Shown: piece after piece, positions 27,544-37,895 of the stretch
Numbering within the stretch: position 1 is the stretch's first letter
Layout of the letters: each line of letters begins with the position of its first letter
NCBI GenBank assembly: GCA_039105265.1
Contig: JAPFFF010000007.1
Coordinates: forward strand, 372,001 to 436,000
Direction: 5' to 3'
Source of the DNA: Tritrichomonas musculus
Lineage: Eukaryota; Parabasalia; Tritrichomonadida; Tritrichomonadidae
Length of the DNA stretch: 64,000 bases
The notes under the pieces: model-generated
What the model was told of the DNA's origin: nothing
The model's database searches: none
The model's input: only the letters and a program-made list of their open reading frames with translations
Made by a program: the position numbers and the translations under genes

Positions 27544-29382
27544 TTATTTTCGATTATCTTTTTCATCTTCTTCTTCTTTAATGAATTCTTCTTCCTCTTC
27601 CTCTTCTTCTGAGGATATTAGAGCATAAATATCGTCAACATCAAATTCAAAGTTGTATTCTTCTATTAAACTACCCCATTCGTTATCAAAAATTTCAGGA
27701 ATAGAATCTGCTAAAGTTAGAAATGGTTGATAATTTTTCAATTCTTCAAGAGGATTCTCACTCTCAGAGATTGCGCTTGCTATAGATCTAATAATAGAAA
27801 TTGCGATGAGTCTTGAATAAAGCATTGATGGTTGAAATTCTTGATGAATGATTTTGGGCATCATCAAAGCTTGACGTACTTCTGAACTTGGGAAGTTTGG
27901 TAAATCAATTTCTTTCGAAAAGTAATGTTTATCAAGAAGGAACCACTTCATTCCATTTTCGATATAAGATTCATGTTCAGCTGGGAATGAATTCATAATG
28001 ATTTTAACATCTTCACAATCAAGGAATTTCCTCAAAATCATATAATACAGAAGATCATCAAATAATGACCACATTTTAGGAGAATCACCTTCAATCTTGT
28101 TTTGGCAATATTCTGCTGCGCATTTTCCAAGTATATCGATTAAAATCTTCTTGTCTGGATGTTTTGGTTCGAGGATGTCGCATATAAATTCGCAATATGT
28201 CATTGGATCACGAGTCTGATCAGGAAACATACTGGATGCAGCACGAAGAAACTCATCAACAGGAAGTTCAACTGTAGCTTCTGATCCTTCTTTATAGTTC
28301 GTAAATGAATCTCTTACAATATAAACTTTTGTTTCTGAATGCTGTTCTAAAGGTTTTATTTCAATTTTATCTGTCTTTGGTTTTCCAAGAACTTGTTCAT
28401 TGTATATTTCTTCAACATCTTCTAGTAAATATTTCACTCGAGATGTAAGATCTCTCCCATGTTTAACTCTTATAAAGCGATTCCATGTAGCTTCTGGAAC
28501 TTTTTTAGCAAACTCAACACCACAATTTTGGACAAAAATTAAAAACATTTCAACTATTGAAGCAGCAATCTGTGGAGCTTCAAGCCCTTGTATAAGCTTT
28601 TCGAAGCATTCAATGCCATCTTTATATGAAATTGATTTTTCGCAAATTAAACAAGCAACAAATTTAGAACAACCAGTCAAATCATGGGTGTCACTCTTAT
28701 CATTTAATTGTTGATTGCAATATTCGAAAAACATGTTCTTTGCTCTTGTGATTATAAGATCTTCAAGCCCGTGGTATTTTAATTTACTAGAGAAATTGGC
28801 ATATAAAGAAGCAAAAGCATGTTCTTGAGAAGCTTTATTTGTTAGAGTTTCTGCAACATAATTGAGTCTTTCTGGTGTTGATAAAACTGGTAATAATTCT
28901 TTAATTGTAATTTTCATATTTTGCTGAGTTAAACGATTTAACAAAGATAAAACTTTCATATTGAAAGCTTGTTCAGAATTTTCATCCCAAATACCTGCAA
29001 CTTTTTGTTCTTTTGTTGACATAAAGCCATTAGGATTAACTGTAACAACTTGAATTTTTTCAAAATGTTTTCGTGCTGAGTGATTAGATTTTGTTCGCGA
29101 AGGTAAATGTTCATTAATAACTTTAGATTTTGGATCTTTAATTTCATTCATATAATTTGCCAAAGATATATACCCACGAGAGCGATAAACAATTTTCTGT
29201 AGGGTCGTGTTTTTTTCAATTTCTAAAAGCTGTTCGTATGAATAATTTTTGGATTTTTCAACCTTCTCAAAAAAATCACGTAAATACTTGTGATAATCAG
29301 GATTAAAATATTCTGGTGTAGAATAATCATGGCCTCTCTGACTAAAGGTTATTTTTCCATTGAGTTTCCAATTTTGGCTCAT
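27544..29382 (-). CDS. eIF4G-like translation initiation factor (MIF4G domain)
   Basis: 612 residues. Residues 47-53 (YSYEQLL) fit the eIF4E-binding motif YxxxxL-hydrophobic. Residues about 135-345 look like a MIF4G HEAT domain (MKVLSLLNRLTQQNMKIT, LIITRAKNMFFEYCNQQL, FVACLICEKSISYKDGIECF). A second helical region at about 370-530 may be an MA3-like domain. The tail is strongly acidic (a run of Glu near 595-606). Such proteins bridge eIF4E on the mRNA cap to eIF4A and the 40S ribosome in the cytoplasm. It is much shorter than animal or plant eIF4G, as in several protists. A DAP5/p97-like or CWC22-like protein is the main alternative; the eIF4E motif favours eIF4G. Confidence 0.82.
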   Translation of the reverse strand: MSQNWKLNGKITFSQRGHDYSTPEYFNPDYHKYLRDFFEKVEKSKNYSYEQLLEIEKNTTLQKIVYRSRGYISLANYMNEIKDPKSKVINEHLPSRTKSNHSARKHFEKIQVVTVNPNGFMSTKEQKVAGIWDENSEQAFNMKVLSLLNRLTQQNMKITIKELLPVLSTPERLNYVAETLTNKASQEHAFASLYANFSSKLKYHGLEDLIITRAKNMFFEYCNQQLNDKSDTHDLTGCSKFVACLICEKSISYKDGIECFEKLIQGLEAPQIAASIVEMFLIFVQNCGVEFAKKVPEATWNRFIRVKHGRDLTSRVKYLLEDVEEIYNEQVLGKPKTDKIEIKPLEQHSETKVYIVRDSFTNYKEGSEATVELPVDEFLRAASSMFPDQTRDPMTYCEFICDILEPKHPDKKILIDILGKCAAEYCQNKIEGDSPKMWSLFDDLLYYMILRKFLDCEDVKIIMNSFPAEHESYIENGMKWFLLDKHYFSKEIDLPNFPSSEVRQALMMPKIIHQEFQPSMLYSRLIAISIIRSIASAISESENPLEELKNYQPFLTLADSIPEIFDNEWGSLIEEYNFEFDVDDIYALISSEEEEEEEEFIKEEEDEKDNRK

Positions 29383-30008
29383 AAATTCTCTATATAATCT
29401 TCAATTTTAGCAAACGATCACTATTAATTCAAATTTTGTGATAATATTATCAAAATATTTTGACTTTATTTGAAGGAGTTTTTGAGAAGGTTTGTTGAGC
29501 AAACGAAAAATATCTCTATCAAAATACTTACAAGATTTTTTTGTTTGTTAGTTAGTTTGTTAGTTTGTTGTATAGCCATAATTCCAAAAACAAATTAATA
29601 CAAAGATATACAAAAAAAAAAAAAAAAAAAAAATGACGGCGTTCTTTGAAAGACTTCCAAGTTGATTAGTACAAGATGTCAATTCATATCTAGATATCAT
29701 AGCCATTGACATTTTGTTCCATTTTTTTATCAATAGTTGAGCTTTTCTTGCTAAATAATTCAATTCATACTTATTATAAGCGTGATTTAATATCTCTAGG
29801 TCGTTTTCATCATAATTTCTTTCTTGTATGAATCATCATCATGGTGCTTCATTTTAGGAGGTACTTCTAATCAATGAAACAATTGGACGTATTGCTATAT
29901 ATTTATAAATTTGGATAATAGACTGATGAATGTGATGAAATATCAGCGACTGAATTCAATCAGATTGTAATACTATAGAAATAATATCAAGTGATTAACA
30001 GCACAATT
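29383..30008. other. Host flank of the Polinton, nothing recognised
   Basis: This is AT-rich DNA with a TTTG/TTAG-rich stretch near 29545-29570 and a poly-A run near 29610. I see no gene here. It is the host-side border of element A. Confidence 0.5.
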
Positions 30009-30461
30009 AGTAGTATATACGAGTCGGTTTCCGTTGGGGCCACGCTACGCTTAAGCCCACACGTCAACACGAACTCGTGATAAAAATAAAAAATAAAAAT
30101 GATAAAAATAAAAAATAAAAATGATAAAAATAAAAATAAAAAAATAAAAAAAATTTTTTCTTCAACTTGTTTTTTTCTTGAAGTACTACTAGGGACCTAA
30201 ACAACTACCTCGGGTCCCCACTACTACTAGGGACCTAAACAACTACCTCGGGTCCCCACTACTTGTTTTTTTTTTCTTGAAGTACTACTAGGGACCTAAA
30301 CAACTACCTCGGGTCCCCACTACTACTAGGGACCTAAACAACTACCTCGGGTCCACACTACTACTAGGGACCTAAACAACTACCTCGGGTCCCCACTACT
30401 TGTTTTTTCTTGAAGTACTACTACTGAAACGGCACAGGTACCTGCCCCGAGAATCTCGTAC
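30009..30461. other. Left terminal region of element A
   Basis: A gene-free end. A GC-richer part at 30015-30080 has a self-complementary pair (ACGAGT with ACTCGT), followed by ATAAAAATA-type low-complexity sequence (30080-30150), the 38-bp hairpin repeats, and a palindrome CAGGTACCTG near 30435. Polinton terminal repeats often contain tandem repeats. Whether it is a true terminal inverted repeat cannot be tested because the other end is outside the window. Confidence 0.6.
30184..30412. repeat. 38-bp hairpin-forming tandem repeats, five units
   Basis: GGGACCTAAACAACTACCTC begins at 30192, 30230, 30291, 30329 and 30367. Units are 38 bp apart except for one 61-bp step, where TTG, a T run and CTTGAAGT separate a pair from a triplet. 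In each unit GGGACC pairs with GGTCCC, giving a 6-bp stem with a loop of about 15 bases. The block ends in a CTTGAAGTACTACTA echo. They are in element A's terminal region and could be protein-binding or replication-start sites. Confidence 0.92.
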
Positions 30462-33062
30462 TTATTTCTTTCTATATATTGCATCAAATGTTGATTCATA
30501 TCTATCATCTAAATCAAGTGTTATGTCTTCAACAAGCATGTCATAACCGATATAGGTAATTGTATTTTCTTTGCCATAAATTTCATCCATATACAATTCA
30601 TTATCGCCAGCACAATGGTTATAAGTTATTAATCTAACATAATGTTGTTTTTGACTCCTATCTGTCCAAATTAACAAATATTCACCATCTTCTACAGGTT
30701 CACCATCAAATGTAGTGGCTTCTACTTGGAACAAGTTATCACCATAATAAAAACAAAAATATTTCGAATGAGACTCAGTAATGTTCTCAGTAAAAGAAGA
30801 ATAATAGGTTTTCCAATCAAGTGGCGGATTTTCAAGAGCAGCTAATCTAGTTTCCATTGCTTCGATTGTAGCCTTCAAGGTTGTATTTTCACCCTCTAAT
30901 GTCTCTATCCTACGTATAAGTACTTCTAGACCTTCATTAGCTTCATCCACAGTAGGGTAGTTATCAAACTCTGCCTCTAGCTCATTGACCTTCTCAGCTA
31001 ACAACTTGAAACAAGGCTTGAGTGAATCCCTAAACATATTGCTGATATCCATAGCACCACTTAATGTCAAGGTTCCAGTATCAGGGTTATCATTCTCATC
31101 TGTAAAAGGTAGTTCATCTAGTTGCTTATACTCCTCTTCACACCAGGTAATTATAGGTGTTATATCTTTGGTTATGCTTCTTGCTGTAGTACCTGACATG
31201 AAGTTAATGCTATTTCTAACCAAATCACTCATACCTTTGGTTGACTTATGCGAGAATAACCTTTTAAGGAATCCTCCACCTTTTATGGTAGGAAAGCTTA
31301 TACCATCTGGAAATAGCTGCATACCAATAGAACCTATTGATCCAGCAGTACCTGCAACTCCAAAAGCTAATGCAGTCCATGAGACTATACGTAAATTATC
31401 TACATCATCCTCCAGATGTTGAGTAACTTGTTCAGTCCTTGATACTCTACCTTTAAGACTTTCCATAACAGTGTTCATTTCGTTAACATCATAGCTAATA
31501 ACATCTACATTGTTGGTAACTAAGTTTAAATCACTCCTCATAGTAGTAATATTATCAGCTGTTATTATCTTAGAGGAGGTAATATTATAATCAGTATATA
31601 AGGTTGTTGCCCCATTAGGATTTGGGGATACTTCATAAAATTGCTGCTTAATGATATACTCGAATGGGTTAGTAGTTGAATCCCAATGAACCTCATCTAT
31701 TGGGTCAACATATTCATCAGCTAAATATATCTTAATATCCCTTGAGTCATTAGTAGTCGAAGCTGCATATGTATATTCAAGCTGTTCACATGAATCAAGT
31801 ACACCATGTAAGAACAACCATACCTTGTCTCCTCCATTACCTTCTTTTCCAGTAGGTCGAACTGAGAACCTATTTGCATTTTTAGAACCTTCAAGGGTAA
31901 TATCAAGGTAGAGTTCATCAATAGCACTAGTTTCTAATTTATTAGTCGCATTATTCATCTTATAGCACCTTATTGCTTCAATATCATATCCATCTTTTGT
32001 ACCTCCTTGACTTGTTTGATATCCTAGACCATATTTCGAAAAAGGTTCTACCTCCCCTGTCTTTAATTTTACAAAACAGTCTATTTTGCACTTACCTCCA
32101 TGAATCATGTAATGTAATAGGTTATCAGGAGAGTAGTCATTAGGCTTATTAATCAGTTTCATGTTCCTCTCACTCCTCTTGACTTGTATGTAGGTACCAT
32201 CTTCACCATACTCATTCTCCTTATTTAATCCATTAACTAATCTACCATTGATATGACCTTGTATGTTATCACCTACCCATTTTGTGCCATCCCATGATAA
32301 AAACCACTTATTACCAAAACAATACTCATTAAACCTAAACTCTAAGTCATTAGGTATAGTATATCCAGTATCTATGTTCCATTGAAGTAACCAATACTTC
32401 TTGTTATCTATCACAACCTGACTAGTTGATGTAGGCTTATATAAGTATAGTACATCACTCTTACGTAAACTTAATGCATTATCAGCTTTTATTATAGAAC
32501 ACTTTATTGCCTTCTCTGTTTGTAAAGAATCAGTTATATATTCATTCATTATGCTCAACTCCCCATTCAGCCACAAGGTATATGGGTTAAAGTCTAGTTT
32601 ACTATCAAAAGCTATATTCATATATCCCATAATAGTACTATTATTTATACTACATCCATTACTACTTTTGGTTATCAAAGGAGAATATACTTGACCATCC
32701 TTAACATATATGTAGAACTCCTTAACTAAATTACCACTTGTATCATATACTATATTCTTCCTCAAGACAACTTTAAATATATTAGTCTGGGTTTTTATTT
32801 CGTTGAGCTTATTCATGAAGTCTTCAGGCAAATTAACAAACTTAAGGATATTGTAAGTTGTTGTTGAAGACTCAAATGATACATACTGTATATTTTTATT
32901 TTTAATATCAACTTCTGGTAAACCTTCGACCTCATTAAATAAATGACCTGTCTGCACATAGTTATCTAAGTCACCCAAGGTTAATAACTGGCTACCTTTT
33001 CGAGTAGCATCCCCTATCTTAAACTGTATATCTCCTTTAAATCTTGTAGTAGTATCACTCAT
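30462..33062 (-). CDS. Element A fibre-like protein 1
   Basis: About 866 residues from the ATG at 33062 (MSDTTTRFKGD). Its N-terminal two thirds are beta-rich. A block near 480-530 (NPFEYIIKQQFYEVSPNPNG, TTLYTDYNITSSKII) is repeated in the neighbouring 1,598-residue protein and, more distantly, in element B's 1,500-residue protein. A Gly/Ala-rich hydrophobic segment (FGVAGTAGSIGSIG) and a C-terminal coiled coil (VLIRRIETLEGENTTLKATI) follow, then a beta-rich end. This build fits a trimeric fibre or spike on the virion, but that is inference; no named family is recognised. It is 19 bases downstream of the larger gene, on the same strand. Confidence 0.7.
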   Translation of the reverse strand: MSDTTTRFKGDIQFKIGDATRKGSQLLTLGDLDNYVQTGHLFNEVEGLPEVDIKNKNIQYVSFESSTTTYNILKFVNLPEDFMNKLNEIKTQTNIFKVVLRKNIVYDTSGNLVKEFYIYVKDGQVYSPLITKSSNGCSINNSTIMGYMNIAFDSKLDFNPYTLWLNGELSIMNEYITDSLQTEKAIKCSIIKADNALSLRKSDVLYLYKPTSTSQVVIDNKKYWLLQWNIDTGYTIPNDLEFRFNEYCFGNKWFLSWDGTKWVGDNIQGHINGRLVNGLNKENEYGEDGTYIQVKRSERNMKLINKPNDYSPDNLLHYMIHGGKCKIDCFVKLKTGEVEPFSKYGLGYQTSQGGTKDGYDIEAIRCYKMNNATNKLETSAIDELYLDITLEGSKNANRFSVRPTGKEGNGGDKVWLFLHGVLDSCEQLEYTYAASTTNDSRDIKIYLADEYVDPIDEVHWDSTTNPFEYIIKQQFYEVSPNPNGATTLYTDYNITSSKIITADNITTMRSDLNLVTNNVDVISYDVNEMNTVMESLKGRVSRTEQVTQHLEDDVDNLRIVSWTALAFGVAGTAGSIGSIGMQLFPDGISFPTIKGGGFLKRLFSHKSTKGMSDLVRNSINFMSGTTARSITKDITPIITWCEEEYKQLDELPFTDENDNPDTGTLTLSGAMDISNMFRDSLKPCFKLLAEKVNELEAEFDNYPTVDEANEGLEVLIRRIETLEGENTTLKATIEAMETRLAALENPPLDWKTYYSSFTENITESHSKYFCFYYGDNLFQVEATTFDGEPVEDGEYLLIWTDRSQKQHYVRLITYNHCAGDNELYMDEIYGKENTITYIGYDMLVEDITLDLDDRYESTFDAIYRKK

Positions 33063-33081
33063 TTTAGTTAAATAAAACTTC

Positions 33082-36000
33082 TCATTCGATGTTAGCACAT
33101 TTAGCTTCAAGTGCTTTTATCCTATTATCATAAGCCATTAATAATTCTTCAACCTCACTCTTCTTAATATATTCATCCATATTAATATCATCCAATGGGT
33201 GCTTCTTATTTACTTTCTCTTTGACTGATGATAATTCATGAGCTAAGATACCAATTGGTAATTTCATTGATTCTCTCATTCTATTACATACATCCACAGT
33301 AGCAGATAAAGATAATACTGCCTTTTCAGGGTTTATCCAATTATCTTCAAATTTCTCTGGGTCATCAAGTCTTTGGTAATCAGTTTCACACCATTCTATT
33401 ACCTTTGGGATTAAATCTGGTTCAGGAGTATCACTTTGTGTAACTACTGACCTTCTCATACCTCTTTCTTTTAACAACCTTCTTAGCCATTCTGGCATAA
33501 TAGCATTGGGAAATTCTTCATATATTGTATTTGTTAAATCTCCAATTTGTTCAAACACAATATCAACCATTGCATTATTTCCATCCCAACGATCCAAATC
33601 CCTCAGTAGTTCTCGAAACTGAGACCAATATCCATTTAATCTTGTTGCTGAATCTTCTACACTTCCTACAACCCTTTGAATTGTTCCAGCAGTTTCGAGT
33701 CTAACATTTTGAGGTGCAGTACTTCCATAATCTCTACATAAATCATCTAAGGATGTATAATGGGAAACATCGTCATTACCATGTATTGCCCTTCGACCTA
33801 AATTAACTCCCTTATCACTGAGAAGAGTTCCTGCAACATCCCATAAGAATGTTCCTATAGTAAATGCTAATGTTATTCCACTCATTATTTTTACTGATTT
33901 CATATCTGCTTGAAGGTGCTGAGTTATATATTGTTGTTCTAACATTTCCATTTGTAACTTATTCACATCAAGTCTTAATATACCTACATCATAAGATAAA
34001 ACATCAAAGTTATTAGCAACTACATTTAAATCACTCCTCATGGTTGTTATATTATCAGCTGTAATGATTTTTGATGAGCATATATTGTAATCAGTGTAGA
34101 GGGTTGTCGCTGCATTTGGATTAGGATATATTTCATAATATTGTTGATTAATGATATATTCGAATGGATTTATTTGCGGATTCCAATTTATTTCTTCAAT
34201 CGGGTCAGTCATACTTTTCCTAAGATATAGTTCAATATGTCTGGAATCAGTGTTAATATGGCTATCTTTCCAATAACAAGCGATACGTTCAATGGTATCT
34301 TTATCTCCAATGAGGTCTACATTAGCATTAGCTTGACCATATACATGGAGGATTTCAGGTTTGATTTTAAATGTTAATCGAGTAGGTGTTGATGACTTCG
34401 GCAAATAAATATCCAAATAAATACGAGATATCTTTGGAATTAATTCATTAAATTTAACAACATTTTCTTCATAACCCAACAATCTACACTCAACACCAAC
34501 CAAGTCATATCCTTCATATGTTTCTTTATTATGTCCACCCATTTGAAACACGATACATTGAACATGATTAGTTTCTCCATCAATAACCTCATTATTATTC
34601 AAGAGTATTTTTGTTGCAATCTTTCCTTCTTTATTTGCAAGTTCATAGAAACTATATAAAATACCATGTTCTCCTCTATCTATAATTTCATTATGTATCT
34701 CATCATTCTTCATCATTACATAACATAGATGTGTCCTGTTGTCATTATGATAATAGTTGATATTCCTTTTATTAAGCTTGTTAACAATATTACCTGCCAA
34801 CCTACCTCTTAAATTATTTCCTTCCCAATGACCTTTATTCCTGTCAGTATTGATATCATCTATTTGCCATTCTAATTCCCATGTATTTCCAAAACAAAAC
34901 TCCTTGAACTTAAATTTAAAGCATTCGATCAGATAATAATCATTAGGAATCTCATACACCATTTTATAATATTCTTTGTCATTAATGATCTCATTACTAA
35001 TAGATGTTGGTTTGTATAAATATAACATATCTGTCTTCTGCAACTTTAAAGCATTATCAGCATCTATAATATCACATTTAACAACTGGTTGGGTAGATAC
35101 CAAGCAATGTTGATTAAGCATATAATATATTAACATATCTCCTTTTATATAGAGGTCGAATGGACTAAATGGTAATGTTTTCTCAAACATGATATATAAA
35201 TAATCTTCTGCAACATCAAGTTCATTATATGCATTATATGATAATGTACATCTTCGTGTTTCACTATTATAGGATATAACTGGACATAGAATAACACCAT
35301 TGATGACTTTTATATATATTTCCTTAAAGTATTTATTATCATCATAATATAAAGAATCTGTTCGAAGTATTATCTTAAATATTATTGTTTCATCTGTTAT
35401 CGTTTCTATTGCATCTTTTAACTCTTTTCGTAAAACAATTAGGAAAGCATTAAAATGTTTATCACCTATCTCATGTGGTATTTGTCGAATATCTTGATTA
35501 GTTAAATAATAATCAGGGTATCCTGTTTCAAGGGACCAATCAGTTGTTGTTATACCTCCACTCGAGGTACCTCCACTTGGAATAGAATCACATATTATTT
35601 TTCCATTTACTTCTAAATCACCCTTTATAATATATTTACCAAGTACTGGTTTAACTGGGTCTAATGATGGAGTATCTTTCGATATTTGAACACCATAACA
35701 TTTTAATACATCCTCGAATTTATCAAACCCTTTGACAAAGTCAGGTATTGCTACTGCGGAAGAGTTATCTGTTTTGGCTTCTTTCGTATTTTCGATTGAT
35801 AACGCCATTGGAGATGGGTCATCTTTTGGTTCCCAAACCCATTGCCTTTTATCTTCATTCCAAACTATTTCTCCAAAAACCTGAACAAAACTATTTCTTG
35901 CACGTACAAGAGCATTTACTGCTGGGGTGTTTTGTGTTCGCCATCTATCTATCCATTCCAAATGTTGTGATAAAATAACCCATTCTTCATGTGTCATATC

Positions 36001-37878
36001 CCATATTAAATTGTCAGGAGCATCTAATAATTCATCATGAATCCAATCATCATCTTGGAAGTCATATCCATGTTCTTGCCATTCCTCATCTACAATATTC
36101 CAAGCTACATATTGACCTAATTCTGCATGATATTCTCTATTACGGTATAACATTTCATTTGTTGGCATATGTAGATATGAATTCTCTTCTGGAAAGAACA
36201 CCCATTCTTCATATCTATCACTATACCTGAGATGTCCTCTATGGTCATTTTCAAAGATTGGTATTAATACATCTACTATTGCTTCACTAGCTCCTTCTCT
36301 CCAACCTTCCTCGAAAGGATAATAAATATTTAACATAACCCATTCATCATGAACAACATCCCACATGTAATTTTGAGGTACAGGAGCATTCCTATTTCGT
36401 CTCCATCCTGCAGGTCTATCCAAGTTATCATCTCTTTCTCGCCATTCCTCATAGATGATGTCCCAAACATAATTACTATCTTGATTATATAGACCGTTCG
36501 AACGGTCGCCAATTGGTCTAAAAACTGGTATTTGTTGTTCTTGGTCTTGTTGTTCCATAGCTTGTTTTGCTATATCAGGTATTGCATCCTCATACATAAC
36601 AACATCAAGCATAGCATCTTGAAATGACTGTACTTGTTCACCAAGATTCAATCTATTTATATTCTCATCAATATCACCGAAATGTTCTTCAAGATGTCGA
36701 TTTTGATTTCTTAGGTAGTTCGTCAATTCATCAATCTCATCTTGCGGGATACCTATGCCACCTCCTCCTTCCTCCTCTTCATGATTGCAATCACAGGATT
36801 TTATCTGCGATACTTGTCCTATCAAATCATTAATTACAATCATGAGTACTTCGATATTTCGTTGAACGTCATTTAAGTGGTCATTTAAGGTGACTGACAT
36901 TTGAGTACCATCAATATGAGTAATGGTAATTTTATTATCTGGAGCTTTGGATAGTCGAAATAATTTTAAGGCTTTTGAGATACCTAAACCTAATACACTC
37001 GAAAACAGCAAATATTGAAGTATTTGAGGAGTGTGTTTGTAATTTTCTAAGTAGTATCTTGTATATATATCAAGGAATTCACATGGGCTACTTACTTCAA
37101 TAATTTGGTCTGCCTCAACCAAGTCTGTACACCCTTTGTATCTATATCCTATTCTTTGTACAGACAATTTATCTAGATTCCAATGGTATTGAGATATCCT
37201 AGATACGAAATTTTTAAAGTTAGATTCATTAAAAGCCTCATATAAGAATCTCTTTGTTGTCATGTTAGTTTTTTCATTCTTTATGACATTTATCAATAAA
37301 TCTCCCAGGTTCGAATAACCAAACTCAGCTAAAAATGGGTCAGGCTCTGGTGTTGGAAGTGGTACAGGGTCTTGAAGATATCGAATAACCTTTGTTTGTC
37401 CTAGTTGTTCATCTGTTGATATTTGTTCATATCCATCAACAGCACACATCAATTCGGTATACATCTCATGAATAGCCTCACATGTATTAGATTCTTCTTC
37501 AATAAATTCATTTAAGGTATTTACGCAAAGTTCATCTTTTATCAACTCCTTATATGACTCTGCTTTTTCAGGTAGTGAGCCTTCTAATAGAGGTGTCTTT
37601 TCAGGTCCTTTAAATACATATTTTAAATAATTGGCAAATTTGTGTGTAATAGGTACATTGCCGAAACCATCAAGCTTTCCTCCATTTTCGATATAACCTT
37701 TGACTACTCTTTCATCTACTTCAGCCTTGTTATATAAACAACTAAACGTAGGATAATCATCTGGGTCCTCATTTCTTATAATATCAATATTTCCTTCATC
37801 ATTAACACTTATCTCAACATCCTTGTCTTTGAGCTTCTCTGCTTCATTTGATTGCAAAGAATAAAGTTTAATTGACAT
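33082..37878 (-). CDS. Element A fibre-like protein 2 (W-rich repeats)
   Basis: About 1,598 residues from the ATG at 37878 (MSIKLYSLQSNEAE). Residues about 1-390 are helical, and 380-455 has a Cys-containing, Gly-rich turn and coiled coil. Residues about 450-710 hold six or so Trp-rich units built on W-D-x-x-x-x-E-W (YVWDIIYEEWRE, YMWDVVHDEWVM, YVAWNIVDEEWQEHG, LIWDMTHEEWVIL). From about 790 the protein parallels its downstream neighbour, including NPFEYIINQQYYEIYPNPNA. A coiled coil ends it. It shares a 17-base divergent promoter gap with the 37896 gene. A virion fibre or spike role is inferred. Confidence 0.7.
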   Translation of the reverse strand: MSIKLYSLQSNEAEKLKDKDVEISVNDEGNIDIIRNEDPDDYPTFSCLYNKAEVDERVVKGYIENGGKLDGFGNVPITHKFANYLKYVFKGPEKTPLLEGSLPEKAESYKELIKDELCVNTLNEFIEEESNTCEAIHEMYTELMCAVDGYEQISTDEQLGQTKVIRYLQDPVPLPTPEPDPFLAEFGYSNLGDLLINVIKNEKTNMTTKRFLYEAFNESNFKNFVSRISQYHWNLDKLSVQRIGYRYKGCTDLVEADQIIEVSSPCEFLDIYTRYYLENYKHTPQILQYLLFSSVLGLGISKALKLFRLSKAPDNKITITHIDGTQMSVTLNDHLNDVQRNIEVLMIVINDLIGQVSQIKSCDCNHEEEEGGGGIGIPQDEIDELTNYLRNQNRHLEEHFGDIDENINRLNLGEQVQSFQDAMLDVVMYEDAIPDIAKQAMEQQDQEQQIPVFRPIGDRSNGLYNQDSNYVWDIIYEEWRERDDNLDRPAGWRRNRNAPVPQNYMWDVVHDEWVMLNIYYPFEEGWREGASEAIVDVLIPIFENDHRGHLRYSDRYEEWVFFPEENSYLHMPTNEMLYRNREYHAELGQYVAWNIVDEEWQEHGYDFQDDDWIHDELLDAPDNLIWDMTHEEWVILSQHLEWIDRWRTQNTPAVNALVRARNSFVQVFGEIVWNEDKRQWVWEPKDDPSPMALSIENTKEAKTDNSSAVAIPDFVKGFDKFEDVLKCYGVQISKDTPSLDPVKPVLGKYIIKGDLEVNGKIICDSIPSGGTSSGGITTTDWSLETGYPDYYLTNQDIRQIPHEIGDKHFNAFLIVLRKELKDAIETITDETIIFKIILRTDSLYYDDNKYFKEIYIKVINGVILCPVISYNSETRRCTLSYNAYNELDVAEDYLYIMFEKTLPFSPFDLYIKGDMLIYYMLNQHCLVSTQPVVKCDIIDADNALKLQKTDMLYLYKPTSISNEIINDKEYYKMVYEIPNDYYLIECFKFKFKEFCFGNTWELEWQIDDINTDRNKGHWEGNNLRGRLAGNIVNKLNKRNINYYHNDNRTHLCYVMMKNDEIHNEIIDRGEHGILYSFYELANKEGKIATKILLNNNEVIDGETNHVQCIVFQMGGHNKETYEGYDLVGVECRLLGYEENVVKFNELIPKISRIYLDIYLPKSSTPTRLTFKIKPEILHVYGQANANVDLIGDKDTIERIACYWKDSHINTDSRHIELYLRKSMTDPIEEINWNPQINPFEYIINQQYYEIYPNPNAATTLYTDYNICSSKIITADNITTMRSDLNVVANNFDVLSYDVGILRLDVNKLQMEMLEQQYITQHLQADMKSVKIMSGITLAFTIGTFLWDVAGTLLSDKGVNLGRRAIHGNDDVSHYTSLDDLCRDYGSTAPQNVRLETAGTIQRVVGSVEDSATRLNGYWSQFRELLRDLDRWDGNNAMVDIVFEQIGDLTNTIYEEFPNAIMPEWLRRLLKERGMRRSVVTQSDTPEPDLIPKVIEWCETDYQRLDDPEKFEDNWINPEKAVLSLSATVDVCNRMRESMKLPIGILAHELSSVKEKVNKKHPLDDINMDEYIKKSEVEELLMAYDNRIKALEAKCANIE

Positions 37879-37895
37879 TTTTTGGATATAATAAA

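Noticed and set aside
29560-29763. A 67-residue frame next to element A
   Set aside because: Includes a poly-A-derived Phe run and ends in low-complexity TTTG repeats; no support as a gene.
30184-30412. A CRISPR array
   Set aside because: The spacing is short and the spacers are not unique; units are tandem hairpin repeats in a eukaryotic element end, with no cas genes.
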